DNA of 64,000 nt from Cognataquiflexum aquatile (GTDB taxonomy: Bacteria; Bacteroidota; Bacteroidia; Cytophagales; Cyclobacteriaceae), in the NCBI RefSeq assembly GCF_003316845.1, contig NZ_QMIK01000002.1, positions 1 to 64,000 of the forward strand, given 5' to 3'. Below, piece after piece: positions 1 through 8,158 of the stretch (position 1 is its first letter; each line of letters opens with the position of its first letter). The translations under genes were made by a program, and so were the position numbers. The notes under the pieces were generated by a model, which ran no database searches, was not told the DNA's origin, and worked only from the letters and a program-made list of their open reading frames with translations.

Positions 1-99
1 GCGGCTGGGCCGCATTCCCCCCAACCCCCTATGATATCACGGTATCAGTCCACCGAGCTTGCCGAGGTGGAGAAAAATGTTGTTTATCTTCTGGAGTAA
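1..99 (+). CDS. 3' end of an unidentified protein (partial)
   Basis: The first frame of the window is open from the left edge to a TAA at 97-99 and gives a 32-residue C-terminus ending in NVVYLLE. The last 20 residues look like ordinary coding sequence (charged, helical). The beginning lies outside the window, so the product cannot be named. The next gene converges on it from the opposite strand 60 bp away. It could also be chance open frame, since the piece is short. Confidence 0.3.
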   Translation, partial: AAGPHSPQPPMISRYQSTELAEVEKNVVYLLE

Positions 100-158
100 A
101 AGTGGTTAGTAAATATCAATTCATATCCACTAGTATCTACAAATATCCAATATCATTC

Positions 159-1835
159 TCAATCCAAAACCCTATAAATCTTCCCATCCGCTTTGGTCAA
201 AACGTAAACCTGACCTGATTTATCCTGACCGAATTTCAAATCTACCCTAGGCTTGCCACATAATTCCTGTAAAGTAGGCTCCCTTCCTTCATACTTGATT
301 CCGACTTTCTGCATTTTAGGACTCGCTTCATTCAGATCGGAAACAAAAACCTTTCCCGATGGCACATCTCCGAAAAGGAATTTCCCCTTGAAAATCCCCG
401 AATTAGGGAAATAACCTGCAATGATCGCCAAGCCCTCGTCATGGTCAAACTGCAAAAAAGGGTAAGTCGCTCCTAATTTTTCATCATCTGAAGGCAATGC
501 ATAGACCTTATCCATATCTCCTTTTGGATTGATTACAAAAGATCCTTCCCTCCTTGGCCAACCATAAAACTTCTCCGGCTCGATCAAATTGATTTCTTCG
601 ATGTGTTTGTGTCCTATTTCGGAGGCCATCATTCTTCCCTTTGGATCCCAAAAAATCCGGTTGGGATTCCTGAATCCATAAGCAAAAACTTCAGGTGCTT
701 TATTCATTTGACCGACAAACGGATTGTCTTTTGGGATGCCGTATTTTCCGTTTTTGCTGTTATTTCCTTGCGGATCTATCCTGAGGATGCTGCTCCAAAC
801 GGCATTTCCTTTGTGGTCTGAAATAAAGTCGAAACCATTTTCGGCACTGCCGCCATCACCGATACCGATATAGAGCAAGCCATAATCTTCTTCCCCTTTT
901 TTGGCATGGGGATTAAAGGCGATTTCCTGCATGCCATGAATCTGTGTGACGACATTTACGCGGAGGAGCTCGCGGCTTTCACCAACAAAGGATTTTGAAG
1001 AAGGATTTGCTGTTTTCCATTCGGTCAGGACCCACTGCATCGTCACTTTGATGCTGTCGGCATAGGCAAAATCCGCAGTTTTGGAACCCGGCTTCTCTGT
1101 ATGGGAAGTATAGAGCAATCCATTGTCGACAAATTCGGGATGAAATGCATAGCTGCCAAATCCTGTGGCCAATCCCGGTTTGGATACAAAATCCGGCCGA
1201 AGGGCTCTCAGGTCAAAGAATAGCTTTGGCTTTCCATTGACCAGCTCATACATTTTTCCATGCTGATCCTGCACAAACAGCCTCCCTGAAACAGGTTCAC
1301 TTTCCATTTTGGTGATTTTGGCCAATGGTGAAATAGAATCGGAGGCGGGAATTTGGGTAAAAAATTCAAGTTCTAAAGACAATCCCGAATCCATTGTTTT
1401 CTCCGGAATCGGGTCTTCCAAGGCTTCCCCGGCTGCACTTTCTAATTCAGCCGCCGGCCCAAAAGAATGCATGTAACTTAATAAAGCATCTATTTCGGCC
1501 TCTGAAAGCTGACTGAAAGCCGGCATCAGCACCTTGTATTCATCTAACAATATTTTGGTCCGCTGATCTCCGTTATCCAAGAGCTGTTGTGGATTTTTGA
1601 TAAAGGATTTGATCCAATCAGCCTCGATTTGGGTAGTCAGGCCGGTGAGATTGGGACCGATAGTCTTTTGGGTGAAGTTGTGGCAGGAAGAGCAATTTTG
1701 CTCAAACAAGGACTTTCCAAAGGCTATCTGTTCTGAGTCAGTACTGATTTCCTGACCAAAAGGATGGTTATTTTTTGTGTTGCATCCAATGATCAGCAGT
1801 AAACCTAAAGCAATGGAAAGGGCTTGTTTTTTCAT
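159..1835 (-). CDS. Cytochrome c / glucose-sorbosone dehydrogenase lipoprotein
   Basis: The 558-aa product starts with a lipoprotein signal (hydrophobic stretch ending in IIGC, Cys18), so it is probably anchored in the outer or inner membrane facing the periplasm. A class I cytochrome c domain follows, with a CSSCH heme site at residues 48-52 and a likely axial Met near 104. From about residue 150 onward the sequence fits the six-bladed propeller of PQQ-type glucose/sorbosone dehydrogenases (segments such as GDGGSAENGFD and FAYGFRNPNRIFWD). In this family the propeller oxidises a sugar or alcohol and the fused cytochrome passes electrons on. The substrate cannot be told from sequence. It stands alone, with a convergent fragment downstream. 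Confidence 0.88.
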   Translation of the reverse strand: MKKQALSIALGLLLIIGCNTKNNHPFGQEISTDSEQIAFGKSLFEQNCSSCHNFTQKTIGPNLTGLTTQIEADWIKSFIKNPQQLLDNGDQRTKILLDEYKVLMPAFSQLSEAEIDALLSYMHSFGPAAELESAAGEALEDPIPEKTMDSGLSLELEFFTQIPASDSISPLAKITKMESEPVSGRLFVQDQHGKMYELVNGKPKLFFDLRALRPDFVSKPGLATGFGSYAFHPEFVDNGLLYTSHTEKPGSKTADFAYADSIKVTMQWVLTEWKTANPSSKSFVGESRELLRVNVVTQIHGMQEIAFNPHAKKGEEDYGLLYIGIGDGGSAENGFDFISDHKGNAVWSSILRIDPQGNNSKNGKYGIPKDNPFVGQMNKAPEVFAYGFRNPNRIFWDPKGRMMASEIGHKHIEEINLIEPEKFYGWPRREGSFVINPKGDMDKVYALPSDDEKLGATYPFLQFDHDEGLAIIAGYFPNSGIFKGKFLFGDVPSGKVFVSDLNEASPKMQKVGIKYEGREPTLQELCGKPRVDLKFGQDKSGQVYVLTKADGKIYRVLD

Positions 1836-1964
1836 TAAAGCATTTATTGGGATTACCTTAAACCTAAAAATTTTTAGTCAAGATTGAAATATAAATATTT
1901 TGGAGGTGGGACTTATTTCGAACGTCATTCTACACGAATCCAGATACAACTTGACGTAAAACAC

Positions 1965-2495
1965 CTAATTCTTTTTAGACCTATCCATAAAAACTATTGG
2001 AAATTGGGATTGAAAAATTTGTCTCGGTAAATCGTTTAATAGAATATCCCATTCGTTAGCCATTAAACATGTAATAAACAAAGATTTTCCATCCTTTAGG
2101 CATAATTTCGTGTAATGATATGAATCCCATGGAGTAAAACCAGTAGATTTCCTATACAATTGAGGACTCATGTACACTTCAATCTTTTCTATTTCATGAA
2201 ACCCAAATTGTTTCCAAGCTTCTTTTTCAAAAAAACGAATTGATTCTTTCTCCGGATAAATTACCATTTCAGTATTTTTATTTACAAAAAAATAGTTTAA
2301 ATGAATGATTATCGTTGGCAAAACCATTAAGACTCCGTAAAAGAACACACCAATTTCGATAAAGGCACGTAAATCAGATACACCAAAAATAAATGCCATC
2401 ACCAAAACAAAAACGACAATTGCAATCAGGTAATAAAAAACTGATCGAAAATGGCTTAATGAATTTTCAAAAGTCATTTTATATAGTAAATTCAT
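1965..2495 (-). CDS. Small membrane protein, unknown function
   Basis: The 176-aa product has two hydrophobic helices (about residues 17-38 and 46-70) followed by a soluble, beta-rich C-terminal half. That layout, a helix pair then a PH-like domain, recalls YcxB-type membrane proteins, but I do not recognise a family with confidence. A second Met at residue 7 could be the true start. The gene is AT-rich compared with its left neighbour and belongs to a run of small AT-rich minus-strand genes (1965-5570) separated by related repeats. Confidence 0.6.
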   Translation of the reverse strand: MNLLYKMTFENSLSHFRSVFYYLIAIVVFVLVMAFIFGVSDLRAFIEIGVFFYGVLMVLPTIIIHLNYFFVNKNTEMVIYPEKESIRFFEKEAWKQFGFHEIEKIEVYMSPQLYRKSTGFTPWDSYHYTKLCLKDGKSLFITCLMANEWDILLNDLPRQIFQSQFPIVFMDRSKKN

Positions 2496-2513
2496 ATTTT
2501 TTAGTTTCCTGCG

Positions 2514-2551
2514 CCTGGGTGTAGTTTAGCGACTGATGCTGCGACTGAGTG
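2514..2551. repeat. Dispersed short repeat, copy 1
   Basis: A 38-bp stretch containing GTGTAGTTTAGC followed by CTGATGCTGCGA. A close copy is at 4586 and a more diverged one at 5155. It lies 18 bp upstream of the start of the minus-strand membrane protein gene. It is followed by a small inverted repeat around the sequence CGATAGTTATCG. The whole gene-free stretch 2496-2813 is made of such repeat debris. Confidence 0.6.
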
Positions 2552-2646
2552 TATGTCGATAGTTATCGGCATGAAATTCCACCTTTTATGACTCCATCCA
2601 CGATAGCCATCGGGATACAATTGGACTATTCAACCACACGCTCAAA

Positions 2647-2682
2647 CGAAAGATAGTTCTCAGTAGGTTGAATTACAAATTC
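2647..2682. repeat. 36-bp dispersed repeat, copy A
   Basis: This 36-bp segment (starts CGAAAGATAGTTCTCAG, ends GAATTACAAATTC) recurs at 5621-5656 with three differences, in the same orientation. The two copies bracket the AT-rich island of small genes. The end GAATTACAAATTC also resembles the inverted element at 41530. Confidence 0.65.
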
Positions 2683-2813
2683 ACCTAGAGAAATGCCATT
2701 ATTCACCTAGGTGGGGCAATTTCCAGTAATAATTATAGAAAAATTAAGAGTTATGCATTCCTTTCTAACATAACTTAACATGCCTGAAATTTCTAATTCC
2801 TTTAAATTAGGAC

Positions 2814-3962
2814 ATGAAATATTTCACCTGCCTGATTCTTGTCGCAGCACTGATTGGTTGCGCAAAAGATAAAAACACAGATCAATCCATTTCAACAAAT
2901 TATAAATTTGAAATTACGGATTCCATCAGAGTCAATCACCTGGAAGAATTGAAATTGATTGATATGGAAGACGGAATGTTCTAGGCAAAAGAAGATGGGC
3001 TTTCAACCTACATTATTTTTGACAAATCCGGTACCATTACCTCTCCTATTGAGCTCAAAACAGACGGACCAAATGCGATAAACATGGTCTATTCAGGAGG
3101 TTTTTTTGATGGGAAATTTACCATAATGGATTTACATAAGGGATTGATTCAGTTTTCAAATGAAGGAGAGATAATCAAAAATATCCCTATACCCGAGGAT
3201 TATCTATATATGCATCCTTACAATAGACCTGCCTTTAGATTGGGGAATAAAATAGCATACTACCGTCCTGAGAGGGATCTTAAAGATTGGGAAGACCAAG
3301 AGAAATTCTATCGAAAATATTACAATGAACCACTGCTCGAAGTTTTTGATCCCATTACAAAAGAGGTAGCGCTGAAAATGGAAATCCCCGAAACTTCAAT
3401 CTACAAAGACGGCAATTTTCATTTCTTATTTCATCCGAAAATCATAAAAAAAGGGAAACTTTGGTATTTATTCCTGATGGCTGAAATGAAGTTTTATGTC
3501 TATGAAGAACAGGACGAAGAGCTGATTTTTAAAGAAAGTGTCAGTCTGAATGTGAAAGATCAAATCCCTTTTCCACAAGCCAATTTACAAAACACATCGG
3601 AGTTATTTTCCAAGCTGGAAATGGTAGTCCCATCCATGATAGAACAACTTTATGTGATCGAAGACAAAATCATTCTTATTTACAAAAAAGGCGCTGGCGA
3701 AAATATCGTGAAGAATTACGACAGGGAAAACCAAGCTGAGTGGATGGATTTCTTAGGATCCTTACCGATATATGCGGCAGTTTTTGATTCAGATTACAAA
3801 TTGCTCCAAGAAAATATTGAATTGCCATCAGGAACAATCTCAACCCCTATTGTAAACAAGGAAGGACAAATTTTTGTCCAAAAAAATCAGAGGCTTCTTG
3901 GGGAAGAAGATTGGAATACATACTATTTATTAAAGCTAATTGATGGAAACAAAACAGATTGA
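2814..3962 (+). pseudogene. Lipoprotein (DUF4221-like propeller) split by an in-frame TAG
   Basis: Reading from the ATG at 2814 gives a lipoprotein signal (hydrophobic stretch ending in LIGC), then 56 codons up to a TAG at 2982-2984. The same frame then stays open to the TGA at 3960-3962. The downstream part has an internal ATG at 3084 and could give a 292-aa protein without a signal. The repeated strand-and-loop segments resemble the beta-propeller lipoproteins of Bacteroidetes annotated as DUF4221 or BF3164-like; that family call is tentative. Full length would be about 381 aa. A single-base nonsense change or a sequencing error explains the break best, because no frameshift is needed. Confidence 0.65.
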
Positions 3963-4025
3963 TCATTTCAGTTTGGCGGAGGTAGGCTATTCTACAACTA
4001 AGTGGTGTGAGATAAATAATTATGG

Positions 4026-4520
4026 TTATAATTCTTTATCACGAAAATAATATGTCCTAATTTTTTTATCTGAAATCATACTTATAAAAACTCTTGGAGC
4101 CCCTAACACAATTCCTTCATTATCCTTTAACTTAGTAGTATCAAATTTTTCAACTGTATACTTTAAATTATCATTAAAAACATCATATTTACCTTTATTT
4201 AAAACTATTCCCTTTGCGCGGCGGACTTCATAGTATATTACCGTTTCTCTAGCCGAAGTCCATACAATTGAATAAGAACTTCGATCTACTTCAGCAATTC
4301 TTTCTATCATCCATAACGTATCAAATTCACTATTTAACAATTCTTTAAAATCATTGTCAAGAATTGCTTGACTTCTCGAATAATATGCAGAACCCGCATA
4401 TCCCGGAAAAATTTTTTTTTGCTCAATAAACAACTTATCGAAAAGTTTTCTATAGTTTTTCGAAGAACAACAAGAAAAGATCAATATTACTACTACAATA
4501 AAACTCAGGTTACATTTCAT
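4026..4520 (-). CDS. Putative lipoprotein, unknown function
   Basis: The 164-aa product begins with a short lipoprotein-type signal: a hydrophobic run ending in FSCC near residue 18. The mature part is polar, with a possible beta-rich second half, and matches no family I know. The gene is AT-rich and belongs to the minus-strand set in the 1.9-5.6 kb island. A copy of the dispersed repeat lies 65 bp upstream of its start. It is probably surface-exposed or periplasmic if the signal is real. Confidence 0.55.
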   Translation of the reverse strand: MKCNLSFIVVVILIFSCCSSKNYRKLFDKLFIEQKKIFPGYAGSAYYSRSQAILDNDFKELLNSEFDTLWMIERIAEVDRSSYSIVWTSARETVIYYEVRRAKGIVLNKGKYDVFNDNLKYTVEKFDTTKLKDNEGIVLGAPRVFISMISDKKIRTYYFRDKEL

Positions 4521-4585
4521 TTTTTATACAAGTATGGTATGGAATAAGGGCCAACTTTCATAGGATAGAAAAGACTAAATCCCCA

Positions 4586-4623
4586 CCTAGGTGTAGTTTA
4601 GCCCCTGATGCTGCGATTGGTTG
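4586..4623. repeat. Dispersed short repeat, copy 2
   Basis: A close copy of the 2514-2551 element, sharing GTGTAGTTTAGC and CTGATGCTGCGA. It is preceded by the palindrome CACCTAGGTG. It ends 5 bp before the stop codon of the gene at 4628-5134 and so fills much of the gap between two small minus-strand genes. Confidence 0.6.
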
Positions 4624-4627
4624 AGGA

Positions 4628-5134
4628 TCACATTATGAATAGGACCAAGACAAAAACCTTTCGCGGTCGATTCTTTTTTGACTTTAGGTTTATGGATTCC
4701 CAATTTCCTTCAATGTAATTATAACAATCTTCGGATAATTCAAAACGCAGAAAGTGAGCTTCCCTTGCAAATCGCATAACATAAATATTGTCAGAAATCC
4801 TTTCCCTAGGTTTGAAATAATCGAAGTCCAATCTAGGGAATTTGTGGGGATCGAGATAAAAGTATGGGTTATTGGTGGCAAGATAAAGACTGTCTGAGTT
4901 TAGAATAGCTTTCATTGACTGATCCAAAATACTCTCCAGCTCGCGTTCTGGGAGATATAGTGAAATTCCCTTTCCACCTTTTACCACACCGACCGCAATT
5001 GGGTCAAATATTTTGATGGTGTCTACCTTTGAAATAGAAGATCTGCATTCTGCATTATGATCTTGAGAATATCCAGAAATTGATAAAACTGATGAGAAAA
5101 ACGAAAACAGCAACTTAGATACAAGATTTTTCAT
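4628..5134 (-). CDS. Secreted protein, unknown function
   Basis: The 168-aa product has an N-terminal signal peptide (Lys, hydrophobic core, then SISGYSQ near residue 23). The rest of the protein is soluble and unrecognised; the region after it (TIKIFDPIAVGV) suggests beta structure. It shares the strand, AT-rich composition and repeat-bordered setting of its neighbours. Repeat copies sit directly at its 3' side (4586-4623) and 5' side (5155 onward), as in a gene cassette. Confidence 0.55.
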   Translation of the reverse strand: MKNLVSKLLFSFFSSVLSISGYSQDHNAECRSSISKVDTIKIFDPIAVGVVKGGKGISLYLPERELESILDQSMKAILNSDSLYLATNNPYFYLDPHKFPRLDFDYFKPRERISDNIYVMRFAREAHFLRFELSEDCYNYIEGNWESINLKSKKNRPRKVFVLVLFIM

Positions 5135-5154
5135 TTGTTTTTGATGATTTTCCC

Positions 5155-5220
5155 GCTAGGTGTAATCAAACGTTGGATGCTAGGACTGGCTGTATGCCGA
5201 TGACAATCGGGATGCAATTG
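5155..5220. repeat. Dispersed short repeat, copy 3 (diverged)
   Basis: A diverged relative of the 2514 and 4586 elements (CTAGGTGTA, then GGATGC, then TGTATGCCGATG). It fills almost the whole gap between two small minus-strand genes. Its second half, with CCGATGACAATCGGG and GCAATTG, also resembles sequence at about 2590-2625. Confidence 0.45.
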
Positions 5221-5222
5221 AA

Positions 5223-5570
5223 TTAAGCTTTTTTCTGCCGAACTAGCCTATATTTCTTGAATTTCAACTTATTTTTACTCAAAACCTTCATAGTGAAATT
5301 GCGCTCGGATATATATCCTGATATAATAGCTGCCATTGGTCTTGGATCGGGGTCACATTTGAAGAAAAGTGTGTTTTCCTTTATTTCCCATATGCCGGTG
5401 CATGATGATTTTATACTACCCCAATCAAAAATGTATAAAAATTCCCCGTTTTCCTTTAGTTCTAACACGTAATCGCCGCCCTTTCCTTTTTTCCTTTCAA
5501 ATACACCCGGTTCAAGGGTTGTAGTGCGGATAATCAGTGAAAATAAAACAATTGATATCAAATTAGTCAT
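5223..5570 (-). CDS. Small secreted protein, unknown function
   Basis: The 115-aa product has a short N-terminal hydrophobic segment that may be a signal peptide. The mature part has the look of a small lipocalin-like or META-like fold: GVFERKKGKGGDYVLELKEN, then a G-x-W-E-I strand and a Cys-x-Pro-Asp-Pro turn. That resemblance is only a general impression. It is the first gene of the AT-rich minus-strand set, and a 36-bp repeat lies 50 bp upstream. Confidence 0.55.
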   Translation of the reverse strand: MTNLISIVLFSLIIRTTTLEPGVFERKKGKGGDYVLELKENGEFLYIFDWGSIKSSCTGIWEIKENTLFFKCDPDPRPMAAIISGYISERNFTMKVLSKNKLKFKKYRLVRQKKA

Positions 5571-5620
5571 TATCCTTAAAGTGGGGTTCGATAGGGTATT
5601 TTTCGGGTTTATCCCTTAAT

Positions 5621-5656
5621 CGAAAGGTAGTTCTCAGTAATTTGAATTACAAATTC
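5621..5656. repeat. 36-bp dispersed repeat, copy B
   Basis: Second copy of the 2647-2682 element with three differences and the same orientation. It marks the right edge of the AT-rich island. Just to its right is the terminator of the former isomerase-like gene. Confidence 0.65.
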
Positions 5657-5663
5657 TACTAAA

Positions 5664-5691
5664 CAAAAAGGTGAGGTCCAAAACCCCACCT
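5664..5691 (-). terminator. Rho-independent terminator
   Basis: On the minus strand a 9-bp stem (AGGTGGGGT pairing with ACCTCACCT, one G-T pair) with a 5-base loop is followed by TTTTTG. It lies just downstream of the isomerase remnant at 5718-5792. It probably ended the transcript of the lost gene and may now end that of the 5899-9151 cluster. Confidence 0.65.
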
Positions 5692-5717
5692 CTTCACAAT
5701 TATTTTGACAGTACATT

Positions 5718-5792
5718 CTACCTAAACATATCCGCTTTTCTGTAAGCCGCAATCAATGCTGTTTCCCTCTCCTCTTTTGTGACTATCTTCTT
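5718..5792 (-). pseudogene. 3' remnant of a TIM-barrel isomerase paralogue
   Basis: On the minus strand this stretch encodes 24 residues and a stop. The last 13 residues (ALIAAYRKADMFR) are almost identical to the C-terminus of the intact isomerase ending at 5899. The nucleotide match covers about 40 bp. Upstream the similarity stops at degenerate repeat sequence. This is the tail of a deleted or diverged paralogue, or of an old tandem duplication. Confidence 0.7.
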
Positions 5793-5794
5793 AG

Positions 5795-5897
5795 CGCCAA
5801 TGGCGTCTTTGCGGGCTTCATTTTTCTTTTTATCTCCGTGCCTTGGCTATTTTTTTCCTTTCTCTCCGTGCTCTCAGTGTGCTCTGCGGTGATTTTT
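5795..5897. repeat. Degenerate CTCCGTG/CTGCGGTGA intergenic repeat
   Basis: This gap holds phrases such as CTCCGTGCTCTCAGTG, CTCTGCGGTGATTTTT and GCGCCAATGGCGTCTTTGCG. Variants of the same phrases fill 11947-12510. Both stretches have the same low-complexity, word-repeat character. No reading frame is seen. It separates the isomerase remnant from the intact gene. Confidence 0.55.
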
Positions 5898-5898
5898 T

Positions 5899-6816
5899 TT
5901 ACTTAAACATATCCGCTTTTCTATAAGCTGCAATCAGGGCCAACTCGCCTTCTTTTCCGGGAATGGCATTGCCGTGTTCCATCCCGCAGACGCCTTTAAA
6001 TCCTTTGTCATCGATGTGCTTGAAGACGTTCAGGTAATTGATTTCACCTGTTCCGGGTTCTTTTCGTCCAGGATTGTCCCCGATCTGAATATAGGCTATT
6101 TCATCCCAACAGGCATCCATCATCGCGATCAGGTTGCCTTCGTTGCGCTGCATGTGGTAGGCATCATAGAGGATTTTGCAGGAAGGACTGTCGACCGCCT
6201 TGCAGATGGCGTGGGTTTGGTCAGAAAACCTTAGAAATAGCTCCGGTGTATCACTCAATGGCTCCAAAACCATCACCAATCCACTTGGTTCCATGACCTC
6301 GGCACCACGCTTCAGCGCTTCGATCACATGGGAAGTCTGGATTCCCATGGGCAGTTTTCTTTCAAAAAAGCCAGGAACAACCGTTGCCCATTTGGCATTG
6401 ACACGCTTGGAGGCCTCCACGGATTTTTTGCAGGTAGCAACAAAGTTGTCGATAAACTCCTGCTTGCCGGAGGCGAGGGAAATTTTCCAGTTGTCACCTC
6501 CGTCTACCACAAAAACCCCCATGCGCATGTTGAGCCTTTCGAGGGTTTTGCCGATGAGATTTTGGTCTTCTACAGGACGGACAAGCAGTCCATTGTCCTC
6601 CAAAGACCGGAATCCCTGATCGGCCATAAATTCCAATTGAGACAAAAGTCCGTCTCCGGCGTGGGCTTTGAACATCCCAAAGTGGGGAGCATAATCCAGG
6701 TTAAATGGCTTTCCGGCCTCATTGCTTTTTGCAAAGGAGGAAAGGCTTGTGCCACCGGCGAGAGCAGCAACTGCAGATCCCAAACCAATATTTCTAACAA
6801 AATTTCTCCTTTTCAT
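5899..6816 (-). CDS. TIM-barrel sugar isomerase/epimerase (hydroxypyruvate isomerase-like), Tat-exported
   Basis: The 305-aa product begins with a twin-arginine signal (MKRRNFVRN followed by a hydrophobic Ala/Gly/Leu stretch). The mature part fits the AP-endonuclease-2 TIM-barrel family that includes hydroxypyruvate isomerase and sugar epimerases. Metal-ligand segments are visible: LEPLSD, YDAYHMQRNEGN, IQIGDNPGRKEPGTGE and GMEHG. It starts 1 bp after the Gfo/Idh/MocA gene, so the two are translated together. Such pairs act on carbohydrate derivatives in Bacteroidetes. The exact substrate is unknown. The last codons are duplicated in the remnant at 5718. Confidence 0.85.
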   Translation of the reverse strand: MKRRNFVRNIGLGSAVAALAGGTSLSSFAKSNEAGKPFNLDYAPHFGMFKAHAGDGLLSQLEFMADQGFRSLEDNGLLVRPVEDQNLIGKTLERLNMRMGVFVVDGGDNWKISLASGKQEFIDNFVATCKKSVEASKRVNAKWATVVPGFFERKLPMGIQTSHVIEALKRGAEVMEPSGLVMVLEPLSDTPELFLRFSDQTHAICKAVDSPSCKILYDAYHMQRNEGNLIAMMDACWDEIAYIQIGDNPGRKEPGTGEINYLNVFKHIDDKGFKGVCGMEHGNAIPGKEGELALIAAYRKADMFK

Positions 6817-6817
6817 A

Positions 6818-8131
6818 TCAGATTACTTTTGTTTTGCCCGGAATCGCAAAAGGATAGTAGCCGTCTGCATTTGGCAGGACTTTCGGCATCGCATCCCAAG
6901 CCAAAGTATTTGGCATCAGATTGACATCAGAATTAAGGGCCTCATCCCATGTGACAACTTTGCCCGAATAGGTTGAATTTCGGCCAAGAATAGCTGTCAT
7001 CGTACTTTTTGCAGCATTTTCCGCATCAGCAAATTTGTATTCTCCCTTCACAATGGCAGCGAAAAGTTCGTCGTGCTCCACCTGGTATGGATTTGGATTA
7101 TTGTCCCTATTGTGGGAATAAATGGCGTTTCCTTTGTAATCTGAAATATTCCCATGGTTTCCGGCACTTAAGAAAACCTTTCCTTTTGTCCCTTGGAAAG
7201 ACTCATCAACCCTATTGGCTGCTCCCGGGAAATGGCGGCATTCGCTGAAAATTACCGTTCCGTCAGCATAAGTGAAGGTGATGCTATGGTGGTCAAAGAT
7301 TTCGCCGTGCTCTTTGCCGGTTCGGACCTGACGGCCTCCGGTACCGTAAGCCGACACAGGGTAACTGTTTTTTACCCAATTGGCCACATCGATATTGTGG
7401 ACGTGCTGCTCGTTGATATGGTCACCGCATAGCCAATTGAAATAGTACCAATTCCTCATTTGGTATTCCATCTCGGTCTGACCAGCTTGGCGTGGATTGA
7501 CCCATACACCTCCGTCATTCCAATATACCTGTCCACCAACTATGTCACCGATGGCGCCGTCATGAAGACGCTTGATGGTTTCTCTGTAATTGTCCTGATA
7601 ATGTCTTTGAAGACCAACCACGACATTGAGTTTTTTCTTTTTGGCTTCTTCGGCTGCTGCAAGCACTTTTCGGATACCGACTGCATCGACGGCTACAGGC
7701 TTTTCCATAAAAACCTGCTTGCCTTGCCTTACTGCTTCCTCAAAATGGTCCGGTCTGAATCCCGGAGGTGAAGCCAATATCACTACATCGGCCAATTTGA
7801 TCGCTTCTTTGTAACCTTCAAAGCCCACAAACTTCCTGTCTTCCGGAACATCGACTTTGTCTTTTCCATATTTTTCGAAAATCGGAGTATAACTTTTATC
7901 AATTCTGTCTCTGAAAGCATCTGCCATCGCGACGAGTTTGATATTGTGTCCTGTGTCAAAGGCCTGGAAAACGGCACCCGTTCCCCTGCCACCACAGCCG
8001 ATGACGGCAAGTTTGATTTGATCAGTTCCTGAGGCATAAGCCCCCGGCATGCCAAAAGGCTGAAGTATTATTCCTCCGGCAAGGATTGCGGAAGTTTTGA
8101 TAAAGTCCCTGCGTTGATTTTGGTTATTCAT
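6818..8131 (-). CDS. Gfo/Idh/MocA family oxidoreductase, Tat-exported
   Basis: The 437-aa product has a Tat-type leader (QRRDFIKTSAILAGG). A Rossmann fold follows (KLAVIGCGGRGTGAV near residues 40-54, then EKPVAVD near 143), and then the family's C-terminal domain with a conserved His/Asn-rich HINEQHVHNIDVANW segment. These enzymes oxidise or dehydrate sugars with NAD(P). It is the middle gene of a tight minus-strand set: the SUMF1-type gene starts upstream (27-bp gap) and the isomerase follows after 1 bp. A role in sugar or polysaccharide breakdown is likely. Confidence 0.9.
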   Translation of the reverse strand: MNNQNQRRDFIKTSAILAGGIILQPFGMPGAYASGTDQIKLAVIGCGGRGTGAVFQAFDTGHNIKLVAMADAFRDRIDKSYTPIFEKYGKDKVDVPEDRKFVGFEGYKEAIKLADVVILASPPGFRPDHFEEAVRQGKQVFMEKPVAVDAVGIRKVLAAAEEAKKKKLNVVVGLQRHYQDNYRETIKRLHDGAIGDIVGGQVYWNDGGVWVNPRQAGQTEMEYQMRNWYYFNWLCGDHINEQHVHNIDVANWVKNSYPVSAYGTGGRQVRTGKEHGEIFDHHSITFTYADGTVIFSECRHFPGAANRVDESFQGTKGKVFLSAGNHGNISDYKGNAIYSHNRDNNPNPYQVEHDELFAAIVKGEYKFADAENAAKSTMTAILGRNSTYSGKVVTWDEALNSDVNLMPNTLAWDAMPKVLPNADGYYPFAIPGKTKVI

Positions 8132-8158
8132 GAGTGTATTGTTTTATGGTTATTTGCT

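Noticed and set aside
2496-5222. True integron attC sites
   Set aside because: The repeats lack a paired RYYYAAC/GTTRRRY core and a foldable long stem, and no integrase gene is seen, so only a cassette-like layout is claimed.
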